From NCBI RefSeq assembly GCF_042676145.1, contig NZ_JBHTJW010000003.1, positions 248,001 to 312,000 on the forward strand: 64,000 bases of DNA, written 5' to 3'. The position numbers were made by a program, and so were the translations under genes. Source of the stretch: Methylophilus glucosoxydans. Its GTDB lineage: Bacteria; Pseudomonadota; Gammaproteobacteria; Burkholderiales; Methylophilaceae. Of the stretch, positions 1 to 7,112 are shown piece after piece (the first letter of the stretch is position 1; each line of letters begins with the position of its first letter). Under the pieces are notes generated by a model that did no database searches, was not told where the DNA came from, and saw nothing but the letters and a program-made list of their open reading frames with translations.

Positions 1-1
1 C

Positions 2-49
2 CCCAGTGACTTCTTGAGTGCTTTAAAACAGGAGTTCATTAATGACTAA
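2..49 (+). CDS. C-terminal tail of a probable toxin gene, cut by the window edge
   Basis: The second reading frame is open from the left edge to a TAA at 47-49 and reads PSDFLSALKQEFIND. It overlaps the ATG of the HTH antitoxin gene at 42 by eight bases. Toxin-first operons whose toxin stop overlaps the antitoxin start are typical of RelE/HigB-type modules with a NadS- or HigA-like second gene, so this is most likely the end of the partner toxin. Only 15 codons are visible and no domain can be recognised; an open frame of this length can also arise by chance. Confidence 0.35.
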   Translation, partial: PSDFLSALKQEFIND

Positions 50-329
50 AGTTGATCAAGAGATGGCGCAATTCAAGGCAGACTTGCTGGCATCAGTCAA
101 AGAGCTTAAAGCTGGCAAGGTGGCGCGTAGCACGCAGGTAGATGTTTCCTTTGTGGTTTCAGCACGCAACCAGCTGGGGTTGTCGCAAAGCGAGTTTGCT
201 CAATTGTTAGGGGTATCCGTGCGCACTTTGCAAGCCTGGGAGCAGGGGCGGATTAAACCTTCAGGTGCGGCGCAAACCTTGATGCGCATTGTGCATAAAC
301 ATCCAGAAGTGCTGTTGGAGGTGCGTTGA
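42..329 (+). CDS. HTH-domain antitoxin, NadS/HigA-like
   Basis: A 95-residue DNA-binding protein, probably the antitoxin and autorepressor of a toxin-first type II toxin-antitoxin module. The Xre-type helix-turn-helix lies at about residues 40-75, with the motif LGLSQSEFAQLLGVSVRTLQ followed by WEQGR, which is characteristic of NadS/HigA-like antitoxins. The N-terminal 35 residues are charged and probably helical. An AGGAG ribosome site at 30-34 sits eight bases before the ATG and lies inside the tail of the preceding open frame, so the two genes look translationally coupled. The partner toxin lies outside the window. The family call is from the motif; the pairing is inference. Confidence 0.75.
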   Translation: MTKVDQEMAQFKADLLASVKELKAGKVARSTQVDVSFVVSARNQLGLSQSEFAQLLGVSVRTLQAWEQGRIKPSGAAQTLMRIVHKHPEVLLEVR

Positions 330-485
330 GTTCGCCTCAACTATTTGTGCAAACTCAAGTTGATCGTTATAGAGAAGTTCAGTGAGTATCTGTTCACGTA
401 TTGTATGCTTAGCCACATGACGCCCCATAACAGCTCATAAAAAGCTGTGCTTGAGTCCGAAAGTCTTTACTCCAATCTCCCTTCT

Positions 486-515
486 GTTTAAACTAAACTA
501 ACTAAACTTAGTTTA
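486..515 (+). promoter_or_regulatory. Cluster of TAAAC/GTTTA half-sites, probable autoregulatory operator
   Basis: Immediately before the Phd-type antitoxin gene there is a perfect GTTTAAAC palindrome at 486-493, two direct TAAAC copies, and TAAACTTAGTTTA at 503-515, which is a perfect 6-base inverted repeat around one central base. Phd/YefM antitoxins bind short palindromes overlapping their own promoter, so this is the obvious operator candidate. The binding itself is inference. Confidence 0.55.
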
Positions 516-526
516 AGTTGGACATC

Positions 527-769
527 ATGCAAATTATCAATATTCACGAGGCAAAAACACAACTCTCTAAACTGGTGGATCAGGCTGTCAATGGGGAGTC
601 TTTCATTATTGCCAAAGCCGGTAAGCCGCTGGTAAAAGTCACCCGGTTAGAGGCGACTGAGCCGCCCGCAATCAAGCGTATTGGCTTTATGCAAGGTCAA
701 ATTCAGGTGCCTACAGACTTTGATGAGATGGGCAAAGCCGAAATTTCAACCCTGTTTGGCCTCGAGTAA
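527..769 (+). CDS. Phd/YefM-family antitoxin
   Basis: An 80-residue antitoxin that would neutralise the PIN toxin encoded one base downstream and repress the operon. The N terminus (MQIINIHEAKTQLSKLVDQ) is the standard Phd/YefM DNA-binding fold, followed by FIIAKAGKPLVKV, the conserved strand-turn-strand; the last 30 residues are the flexible toxin-binding tail. The frame could begin at a TTG at 518, but the ATG at 527 matches the usual family start and is preferred. The gene is directly preceded by a cluster of palindromic half-sites that fits autoregulation. Confidence 0.88.
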   Translation: MQIINIHEAKTQLSKLVDQAVNGESFIIAKAGKPLVKVTRLEATEPPAIKRIGFMQGQIQVPTDFDEMGKAEISTLFGLE

Positions 770-770
770 G

Positions 771-1157
771 ATGAAGCTGTTACTCGATACCCATATTTTG
801 CTTTGGGCAGCGGCGGGGGCTGAGCAGCTGCCAAGCAAAGCAAAAGCCCTCATTGAAGATACAGGCAATCAACTCTTCTTCAGCAGCGCCAGTCTGTGGG
901 AAATTGCCATCAAGAACACCCTGGGCCGGGCGGACTTTAAAGTGGACTTGGCCGTATTACGGCGTAACTTGCTGGAGAACGGTTTTGAGGAGATCGCGAT
1001 CAATAGCAGCCATGCCATGAGCGTCGCCACCTTGCCAGAGGTGCATAAAGACCCCTTTGATCGCATGTTGCTTGCGCAGACGCAGGTCGAAGGGGTGACG
1101 TTAATGACGGCAGATCGCCAGCTCGGCGGCTACCCGGTCGCTTTAGTCATGGTCTAG
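771..1157 (+). CDS. PIN-domain ribonuclease toxin (VapC-like)
   Basis: A 128-residue PIN-domain protein, expected to be a metal-dependent endoribonuclease held inactive by the Phd-type antitoxin just upstream. The N-terminal LLLDTHILLW carries the first catalytic Asp; the Glu in SLWEIAIK and the DPFDRMLLAQ segment supply further acidic residues, and LMTADRQL the last. This DTHxLLW subgroup is regularly paired with Phd/YefM antitoxins. An open frame extends upstream to 681 inside the antitoxin gene, but the ATG at 771, one base after the antitoxin stop, gives the canonical PIN start. Co-transcription and coupled translation are likely. Confidence 0.88.
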   Translation: MKLLLDTHILLWAAAGAEQLPSKAKALIEDTGNQLFFSSASLWEIAIKNTLGRADFKVDLAVLRRNLLENGFEEIAINSSHAMSVATLPEVHKDPFDRMLLAQTQVEGVTLMTADRQLGGYPVALVMV

Positions 1158-1173
1158 CGGCATATTGTTAGGC

Positions 1174-1209
1174 TGCACTCAGCAGCGTGATACCCATCTG
1201 CTGAGTGCA
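1174..1209. repeat. Perfect 12-bp inverted repeat after the Phd/PIN module
   Basis: TGCACTCAGCAG at 1174-1185 and its exact complement CTGCTGAGTGCA at 1198-1209 enclose a 12-base loop. The hairpin begins 17 bases after the toxin stop codon. There is no clear T-run on the plus strand, so it may be an unusual terminator, an RNA-stabilising stem or a recombination site. Confidence 0.6.
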
Positions 1210-1239
1210 AGGCTGATGCTGTTCTGGTCTGCATTAAAA

Positions 1240-1286
1240 AATCATTTTAAAAAATAGCTCATCATTTACAATCATTAAAAAATAGC
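1240..1286. repeat. Imperfect A/T-rich direct repeat
   Basis: AATCATTTTAAAAAATAGC at 1240-1258 recurs as AATCATTAAAAAATAGC at 1270-1286, with a shorter ATCATTTA copy between them. The block lies in the gap between the toxin gene and the M48 protease gene. Its function is unknown; it could be a protein-binding site or simple A/T drift. Confidence 0.4.
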
Positions 1287-1411
1287 GCGCCAGACTGTTT
1301 GATCCCCGTGATTAAACGCATACAACAAAACTAGGCGTGCAACGATTTCCTCATCTTGATTCGACCATGACTGGAATGGTTTTGGCTTTGGTGTAAAGGG
1401 GTAGGTAGCGC

Positions 1412-3316
1412 ATGCGTGAAACATCTTTAGAGAACCTGATTACGCGGTCCGAAAGGCTGGCCGAGCAAAATTACAGTACCTATTTTGTCCGCGTCATCCT
1501 TGTCAGCCTGCTAGGCTTTTTGATTCTGGGATTTGCCATCTTGATGGCCTTGATCCCGTTGGCCTTACTCATCGGCTTGGTCGCGCTGACCTTTGTTGCT
1601 GGTGGTGCAGTGCTACTCATCTTGCTCAAGCTGGGCAAATTGCTGATTTTAATGATCTTGCCCGCCTTCTTGATGCTCAAGGCCTCTTTCAAAGTCTTGT
1701 TCAGCCGCTTTGATAAGCCAGTGGGCACCGAGCTCACGCCCGACCAAGCGCCTGCGCTGTGGCAAAAAATCAAGTCACTCGAAACCGCGCTCGCAGGCCC
1801 CAAAATCAGCCATGTGTTGCTCACTCATGATATCAATGCCGCGATTATTCAATATCCGCGCTTTGGCCTGTTTGGCTGGGAAACCAATTACCTGATGCTG
1901 GGCCTGCCGCTGTTGCAAGGCCTCACCGAAGGCGAGGCGATGGCAGTGATCGCGCATGAGTATGGGCACCTTTCTGGCGACCATAGCCGTTGGTCCGGCT
2001 TTATTTACCGCTTGCGCTCCACCTGGGCGCGCCTGCACGACATGGCCAGTGGCTGGCGTGACTGGGGCTCGCGCTATGTGGCCAAAATGTTTGGCTGGTA
2101 TGCGCCTTATTTCAACGCCTACAGTTTTGTGTTGGCGCGCAAAAATGAGTATCAGGCCGACCATGTCTCGGTCAAAATCGCCGGGGTAGAAAACACCGCC
2201 AGCGCCTTGTTACGCGTGCACGTGCTCTACCAGCTCGAAAAAGAATGCCTGCATGCGCAAATCCAGCAACGCGTTGCTACTGAGCCCACGCCCATGCAAG
2301 ATAAAAGCGCCGTTTGGCAATCTATCGTCAACCAAACGCTAGAACCAGGTACCCTGCATCGTTACATAGACCTCGCCTACACCTACGAGACCAACCATCT
2401 CGACACGCATCCCGCCATCAAAGATCGCCTGAAAGCCATAGGTGTGGAACTTGAGACCCTGAAAACCCTGCCACGCGCAGACAACAGCACCTCCGCCGCC
2501 GATGCCTGGCTAGGCGCCGAGCTGCCACACTTCACCCACAAGCTCGATCAAGAATGGCAGTCCAACATCAAGCAAAACTGGAGCGCACGCCATCAGGATA
2601 TCCAGGCGCAAACCGCCACCTTGAATGAACTGCTCGCCAAAGAAACGCTGAGTGCCGACGAGCAATGGCAAGTGATTGCCATTAAAGAAGACCTGACGCC
2701 AGACCAACCGCAACGCGCCGCCATTGAAGCCTTTGTGCAGCAACACCCTGAGCATTTGCAAGGCCGCTATAGAGTAGGGGTGTACAAACTCCTCGACGAC
2801 GATGAAACCGGCATTGACGATTTAGAGTACGTCATGGCGCAAGACGAATCTGCCATCCTCGCCGCCTGCGAACAAGCCTACCATTACTACGCCGCCAAAA
2901 ACCCGGCACGCGCCGATGAATACCTGCAACGCTACCAAGCCCGCGCCAACAAGTTGCAAGCCATCCACCAGGAGCTCTCCACCTTAACCCCAGCCGCCAC
3001 GCTGGCACAACACGACCTCGACGACGCCACCGTGCAACAAATCCGGGCCGTCATCGCCAGCGACGCCAAAGATATTAAAAGGGTTTACTTGCTCAAGCGC
3101 GTGTTAGATGCCGACAACACCAAGGGCGACTATTTGCTCGCCTTTGAAATGCCTACTTTTTCACTCACCGACCCCTCGAAAAAAGTCATCGAGCGCCTGG
3201 TCAGCAAAGAGTTTCCCATCCATTTGTTTATTGTTTCGCTCAAGTCTGGCGCGTTTAAGCCATTTAAGAAAAGAATTAAAAAGCTGGGTGTGGAGCCGGT
3301 TTACGAGAGACATTAA
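1412..3316 (+). CDS. Membrane-anchored M48-family metalloprotease with long C-terminal extension
   Basis: A 634-residue zinc endopeptidase of the M48 (HtpX/Ste24-like) family. Residues about 27-90 are very hydrophobic and form two or three membrane segments. The zinc site HEYGH has its histidines at residues 182 and 186, and the third ligand is probably Glu246 in NEYQAD. Most M48 enzymes are about 280-400 residues; here roughly 280 further residues, rich in charged and alanine-containing helices, follow and resemble TPR-type solenoid sequence without a clear repeat. The substrate is unknown; related proteins act in membrane protein quality control. GTAGGTAGC before the ATG is a weak ribosome site. 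The gene stands alone between the TA module and the IetAS-like operon. Confidence 0.82.
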   Translation: MRETSLENLITRSERLAEQNYSTYFVRVILVSLLGFLILGFAILMALIPLALLIGLVALTFVAGGAVLLILLKLGKLLILMILPAFLMLKASFKVLFSRFDKPVGTELTPDQAPALWQKIKSLETALAGPKISHVLLTHDINAAIIQYPRFGLFGWETNYLMLGLPLLQGLTEGEAMAVIAHEYGHLSGDHSRWSGFIYRLRSTWARLHDMASGWRDWGSRYVAKMFGWYAPYFNAYSFVLARKNEYQADHVSVKIAGVENTASALLRVHVLYQLEKECLHAQIQQRVATEPTPMQDKSAVWQSIVNQTLEPGTLHRYIDLAYTYETNHLDTHPAIKDRLKAIGVELETLKTLPRADNSTSAADAWLGAELPHFTHKLDQEWQSNIKQNWSARHQDIQAQTATLNELLAKETLSADEQWQVIAIKEDLTPDQPQRAAIEAFVQQHPEHLQGRYRVGVYKLLDDDETGIDDLEYVMAQDESAILAACEQAYHYYAAKNPARADEYLQRYQARANKLQAIHQELSTLTPAATLAQHDLDDATVQQIRAVIASDAKDIKRVYLLKRVLDADNTKGDYLLAFEMPTFSLTDPSKKVIERLVSKEFPIHLFIVSLKSGAFKPFKKRIKKLGVEPVYERH

Positions 3317-3510
3317 TTTTAATCTGGCCATCATTACCCTTTGAATTTATTTCTTGTCTTTGTGTCTTTCCAGGATGACTTATGGATGCGCTCGATTTCA
3401 GACGCTTAGTCACCTTTGGGTGAACATTAGTAGTTATATTTTGAAATTTTTCTATTAATTCTGGTGCTTAAATATTAAAATTGGAACCAAATTTATAGAG
3501 TATCGGTGAT

Positions 3511-4476
3511 ATGTCAAGAGCGGATTTATTAGTTAATTTGGTCAAAGCAGGCAGTCAAAATGACCAGAAGCTATTGCGCTCAACTGTTGACGCGATTGTT
3601 GCGGAAGAGAGAGCTAAACAGCACCATGTTTTAGCTAAAAAATTAGAAGATAATTTTAAAAGTAACTCAAGTAATGCTGAGGTCGTGCGTTCATTTGATG
3701 GTGGGCATGGTGGGCTGTTGTACGAGATTGAACCTCGCAGAACACTCAGCAGTTTATTGTTGACTGATGACACCCAGCAGGCTGTACTTGAATTAATTGA
3801 AGAGCATCAACGTAGAGACCTGCTTAGATCGTATAGCTTAGAGCCTCGGCATCGCATTCTACTAGAAGGACCTCCTGGGAATGGTAAAACTTCTCTTGCT
3901 GAGGCAATTGCTGCCGAATTGTTGATTCCTCTTTTTGTCGTGCGGTATGAGGCAGTCATCGGAAGTTTCCTTGGAGAGACAAGTAGTAGACTCAAAAAGC
4001 TTTTTGATTTTGCTCGAACACATGAGTGTGTATTGTTTTTTGATGAGTTTGATACGCTTGGTAAAGAAAGAGGAGATACCAACGAAACGGGTGAAATCAA
4101 AAGAGTTGTCAGTTCATTATTATTGCAAATTGACTCCCTGCCACCGCATGTTGTAGTAATTACCGCAACCAATCATGCCGAGTTGCTTGATAGAGCTGTT
4201 TGGAGACGATTCCAACTAAGACTTAGTTTGCCTGCCCCAACACTTGAGCAAGTTGTTACATGGTTTAAAAACTTTGAAGCCAAAGTTGGAATTAAATTAG
4301 GGGTATCGAGCACCGTTTTAGCGAAGCAATTTAAACCTGTGAACTTTGCTGAATTAGAGCAATTTGGAGAGGATATCTTTAGACGGTATGTTTTAGGACT
4401 ACCTTCTGGAAATATGAAGTCAATTGTAAATTCACGATTACACCAATGGAGGAAGCGAGCTATCCCTGACGCTTAA
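3511..4476 (+). CDS. ietA: AAA+ ATPase of an IetAS-like defence operon
   Basis: A 321-residue AAA+ ATPase with a classical single module: Walker A GPPGNGKT at residues 120-127, Walker B VLFFDEFD with Asp178-Glu179, sensor-1 in ITATNH and an arginine-finger region DRAVWRRF. The N-terminal 100 residues are poorly conserved and probably recognise the partner or substrate. It lies 11 bases before a subtilisin-like protease gene, the arrangement known as IetAS, first described as plasmid-stability/incompatibility genes on Agrobacterium-type plasmids and later shown to restrict phage. The gene is visibly more AT-rich than the genes on either side, consistent with horizontal transfer. The ATPase assignment is firm; the system name rests on architecture and size. 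Confidence 0.75.
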   Translation: MSRADLLVNLVKAGSQNDQKLLRSTVDAIVAEERAKQHHVLAKKLEDNFKSNSSNAEVVRSFDGGHGGLLYEIEPRRTLSSLLLTDDTQQAVLELIEEHQRRDLLRSYSLEPRHRILLEGPPGNGKTSLAEAIAAELLIPLFVVRYEAVIGSFLGETSSRLKKLFDFARTHECVLFFDEFDTLGKERGDTNETGEIKRVVSSLLLQIDSLPPHVVVITATNHAELLDRAVWRRFQLRLSLPAPTLEQVVTWFKNFEAKVGIKLGVSSTVLAKQFKPVNFAELEQFGEDIFRRYVLGLPSGNMKSIVNSRLHQWRKRAIPDA

Positions 4477-4487
4477 TAAAAAAGAAA

Positions 4488-7052
4488 ATGGCAGAACAGC
4501 CAGAAAACTTACCTTTACTTCTCTTCCCACAAGCAGGCCGCCCATTACGGCGAGAAAGCCTGCAACCATCTCCACCGAGAATAAACTTACCTTCGTCAGA
4601 CAGGCAAGGTGCTCGACTTTCTCCAAAATTTCAAATTCTACAAAATACTATCGAGGCACGAAATGTAGCCTTAGCAAATAACCCTGGCGATAATCCAGAG
4701 TTAGTACTTATTTTTGAAATTGTTGGAAGAGTTGATGAGTTTATAAGAGCTGTTTCAAGAATAAATGATCTTGATTGGCTTGCTGAATCAATTAATACCA
4801 ACATCCAACCGGATAATGATTTTTATGATTCCGAAGATGAAACAAAACCGTTGGATGGTCGCTTATTTCTTATTGGTACAAATTTGCAAGCTTTAAGACA
4901 AATACATAGCTTATGGTTAAGATATGTTGAAGATAGCAATGTCTCATTTGAAAGAGGTCTTGGTCGTTGGAAGGACGTATTTAAGAGGCTAAAGGATGTC
5001 CGGTTTTGGTCTGCAACCGATCGCTTACCTTCTGAGGTTATTGAATACTGGAATGATAAGTTAGAGACTGAAGCAGCTTCAATCAAATTTGAGATTGAAG
5101 CTTGGTGTTACGAATCTGAAAATAAAAATCAAAGTTCTATTGCTGAAATTACTACTTTAGTCGAAAGATTGAATGGTCGCGTTTTGAGTAGAGCTTTAAT
5201 CAAAGATATTGCCTATCATGGGTTCCTAGTGGAAATGCCTTCTGATAGCATTCGGCGATTATTAAGTAATTTACCACCGGAGCTTGTACTTTCTGATCGA
5301 GTGATGTTTTTTCGACCGATTGGACAAAGCATAGCTGAGCGCAATGATGATTCAACAACTCTAGCACCAGTAGAGCCTTCTGGTAGGCTTCCAAATGGGC
5401 CCCCTGTGATTGCATTACTAGACGGTCTGCCGCTCCAAAATCATCCAAATTTAGCAGGTAGAATAATTCTGGATGACCCTGATGGATGGGAGGCAACCTA
5501 CGAAGCAAATGACAGAAATCATGGTACTGAAATGGCCTCATTGATTTCTATGGGTGATTTGGATGGACCTTCCAATCCGTTAAAAAAACCTTTGTATGTG
5601 AGGCCAGTTTTAAAACCGGTTGACAATGCATTGAGATCGCCTAGGGACGAAGTAACACCAAATGATGTTTTATTGATAGACCTAATCCATAGATCAGTAA
5701 AAAGAATATTTGAATCTGATGGAAATACCCCTCCTGTTGCTCCATCAGTGAAAATCATTAACCTTTCTTTAGGATACGTGGATTGTGTTTTTGATAATAC
5801 GTTATCACCCTGGGCTCGCCTTTTAGATTGGCTGTCTTATAAATACAAAGTGCTTTTTATTGTAAGTGCTGGAAATCTACAGGACAATTTGGTATTAGAT
5901 ATACCAAGAGACACAATCTCAAATGTACCTCTTGATCAGAGAAATTTCCTTGCGATTAGAGCGTTACTTTCAGATTCTTTCAATCGACGTTTAATTTCTC
6001 CAGCTGAGTCTATTAACTCTCTTACCATCGGTGCAATTCACGACGATTTAACCACAGTACCGCCTCCCCCAAGATCATTTGACGTTTTTACAAAAGGTGG
6101 TATATCACCAATTTCAAGAATTGGTCATGGATACTTGAGAGCCGTTAAACCTGATTTATTATTTCCTGGGGGAAAAATACTATACAAACCAGCACTTCAA
6201 AGTCCTCCTGATAAAACTGTATTAACATTAGTTAGAAATGCTTTTGCTCCTGGTCACAGAGTTGCGGCCCCTATTTCTGGTACAAACAGTACTAAATTTA
6301 CAAGAGGTACCAGTAATGCAACGGCATTAGCTACTAGAGCAGCGGGGTTCGCACATGAGGTTATAGAAACATTAAGAACTCGCTCTCCAAATGAAATTCC
6401 TGCGAATTTTGATGCTGTTCTAATTAAGGCTTTATTAGCCCACGGTGCTGAATGGGGTACATTAGAAAGTATGATTCTTAATTCATTCCCAGAAGTAACA
6501 GACCATCATAAAAAATCAAATTTAATTTCTCGTAATGTTGGTTATGGGATTGCAAATGTAGATAAATCTCTTTCCTGCACACAGCAACGTGTGACAGTGA
6601 TTGGTGTAGGGGCTATTGGACATGACCAATCACTAACATACCGCTTACCTTTACCCCCATCTTTAAGAGCAAGAACTTTACAAAGAAAGCTTACAGTCAC
6701 TCTTGCATGGCTTAGCCCTGTTAATCCCAAAAATGCTAAATATCGCTCTGCAAGATTATGGGTTGATCCAAATCATGAAGATTTTGGAACTGCCAGAGTA
6801 AATTGTGATTGGAGGCATGTGAAAAGAGGTACTCTACAACATGAAATATGTGTAGGTAACCAGGCATTAGCGTTTGTAGATGGGGATGATGTCGCCTTTA
6901 CTGTTAACTGCACGAATGAGACTGTAACGCTTTTTGAAGAGCCTATAGAATTCGCTATTTGTGTAACCTTGGAAGTTGCACAAGATATTAATGTGCAGCT
7001 ATATAACGAAGTCCGAGACAGAATCAGACCACGGGTGCCTGTTGAAATTTAG
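4488..7052 (+). CDS. ietS: Subtilisin-like (S8) serine protease of an IetAS-like defence operon
   Basis: An 854-residue protein with an approximately 300-residue N-terminal region of no recognised family, an S8 peptidase core at about 305-640, and a C-terminal beta-rich region. The catalytic residues are visible: Asp312 in LLDGLP, His345 in NHGTEMASL, the oxyanion Asn463 in VSAGN and Ser609 in GTSNATA. The serine motif departs from the usual GTSMATP. No signal peptide is present, so it should act in the cytoplasm, unlike secreted subtilisins. Coupled with the AAA+ ATPase 11 bases upstream it fits IetS; presumably the ATPase senses or delivers targets and the protease acts as effector. Low GC matches its partner and contrasts with neighbours. 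Confidence 0.75.
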   Translation: MAEQPENLPLLLFPQAGRPLRRESLQPSPPRINLPSSDRQGARLSPKFQILQNTIEARNVALANNPGDNPELVLIFEIVGRVDEFIRAVSRINDLDWLAESINTNIQPDNDFYDSEDETKPLDGRLFLIGTNLQALRQIHSLWLRYVEDSNVSFERGLGRWKDVFKRLKDVRFWSATDRLPSEVIEYWNDKLETEAASIKFEIEAWCYESENKNQSSIAEITTLVERLNGRVLSRALIKDIAYHGFLVEMPSDSIRRLLSNLPPELVLSDRVMFFRPIGQSIAERNDDSTTLAPVEPSGRLPNGPPVIALLDGLPLQNHPNLAGRIILDDPDGWEATYEANDRNHGTEMASLISMGDLDGPSNPLKKPLYVRPVLKPVDNALRSPRDEVTPNDVLLIDLIHRSVKRIFESDGNTPPVAPSVKIINLSLGYVDCVFDNTLSPWARLLDWLSYKYKVLFIVSAGNLQDNLVLDIPRDTISNVPLDQRNFLAIRALLSDSFNRRLISPAESINSLTIGAIHDDLTTVPPPPRSFDVFTKGGISPISRIGHGYLRAVKPDLLFPGGKILYKPALQSPPDKTVLTLVRNAFAPGHRVAAPISGTNSTKFTRGTSNATALATRAAGFAHEVIETLRTRSPNEIPANFDAVLIKALLAHGAEWGTLESMILNSFPEVTDHHKKSNLISRNVGYGIANVDKSLSCTQQRVTVIGVGAIGHDQSLTYRLPLPPSLRARTLQRKLTVTLAWLSPVNPKNAKYRSARLWVDPNHEDFGTARVNCDWRHVKRGTLQHEICVGNQALAFVDGDDVAFTVNCTNETVTLFEEPIEFAICVTLEVAQDINVQLYNEVRDRIRPRVPVEI

Positions 7053-7112
7053 ATTTTTGGAATTGCGCTCCTTAGCTTGGTCAACGCAACGCTGCGCTAT
7101 TAAGACTCTGGC

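Noticed and set aside
3381..3422. Short ATG frame MDALDFRRLVTFG before ietA, LysR-like at first sight
   Set aside because: Thirteen residues only, no ribosome site and no further remnant; too short to call a pseudogene.
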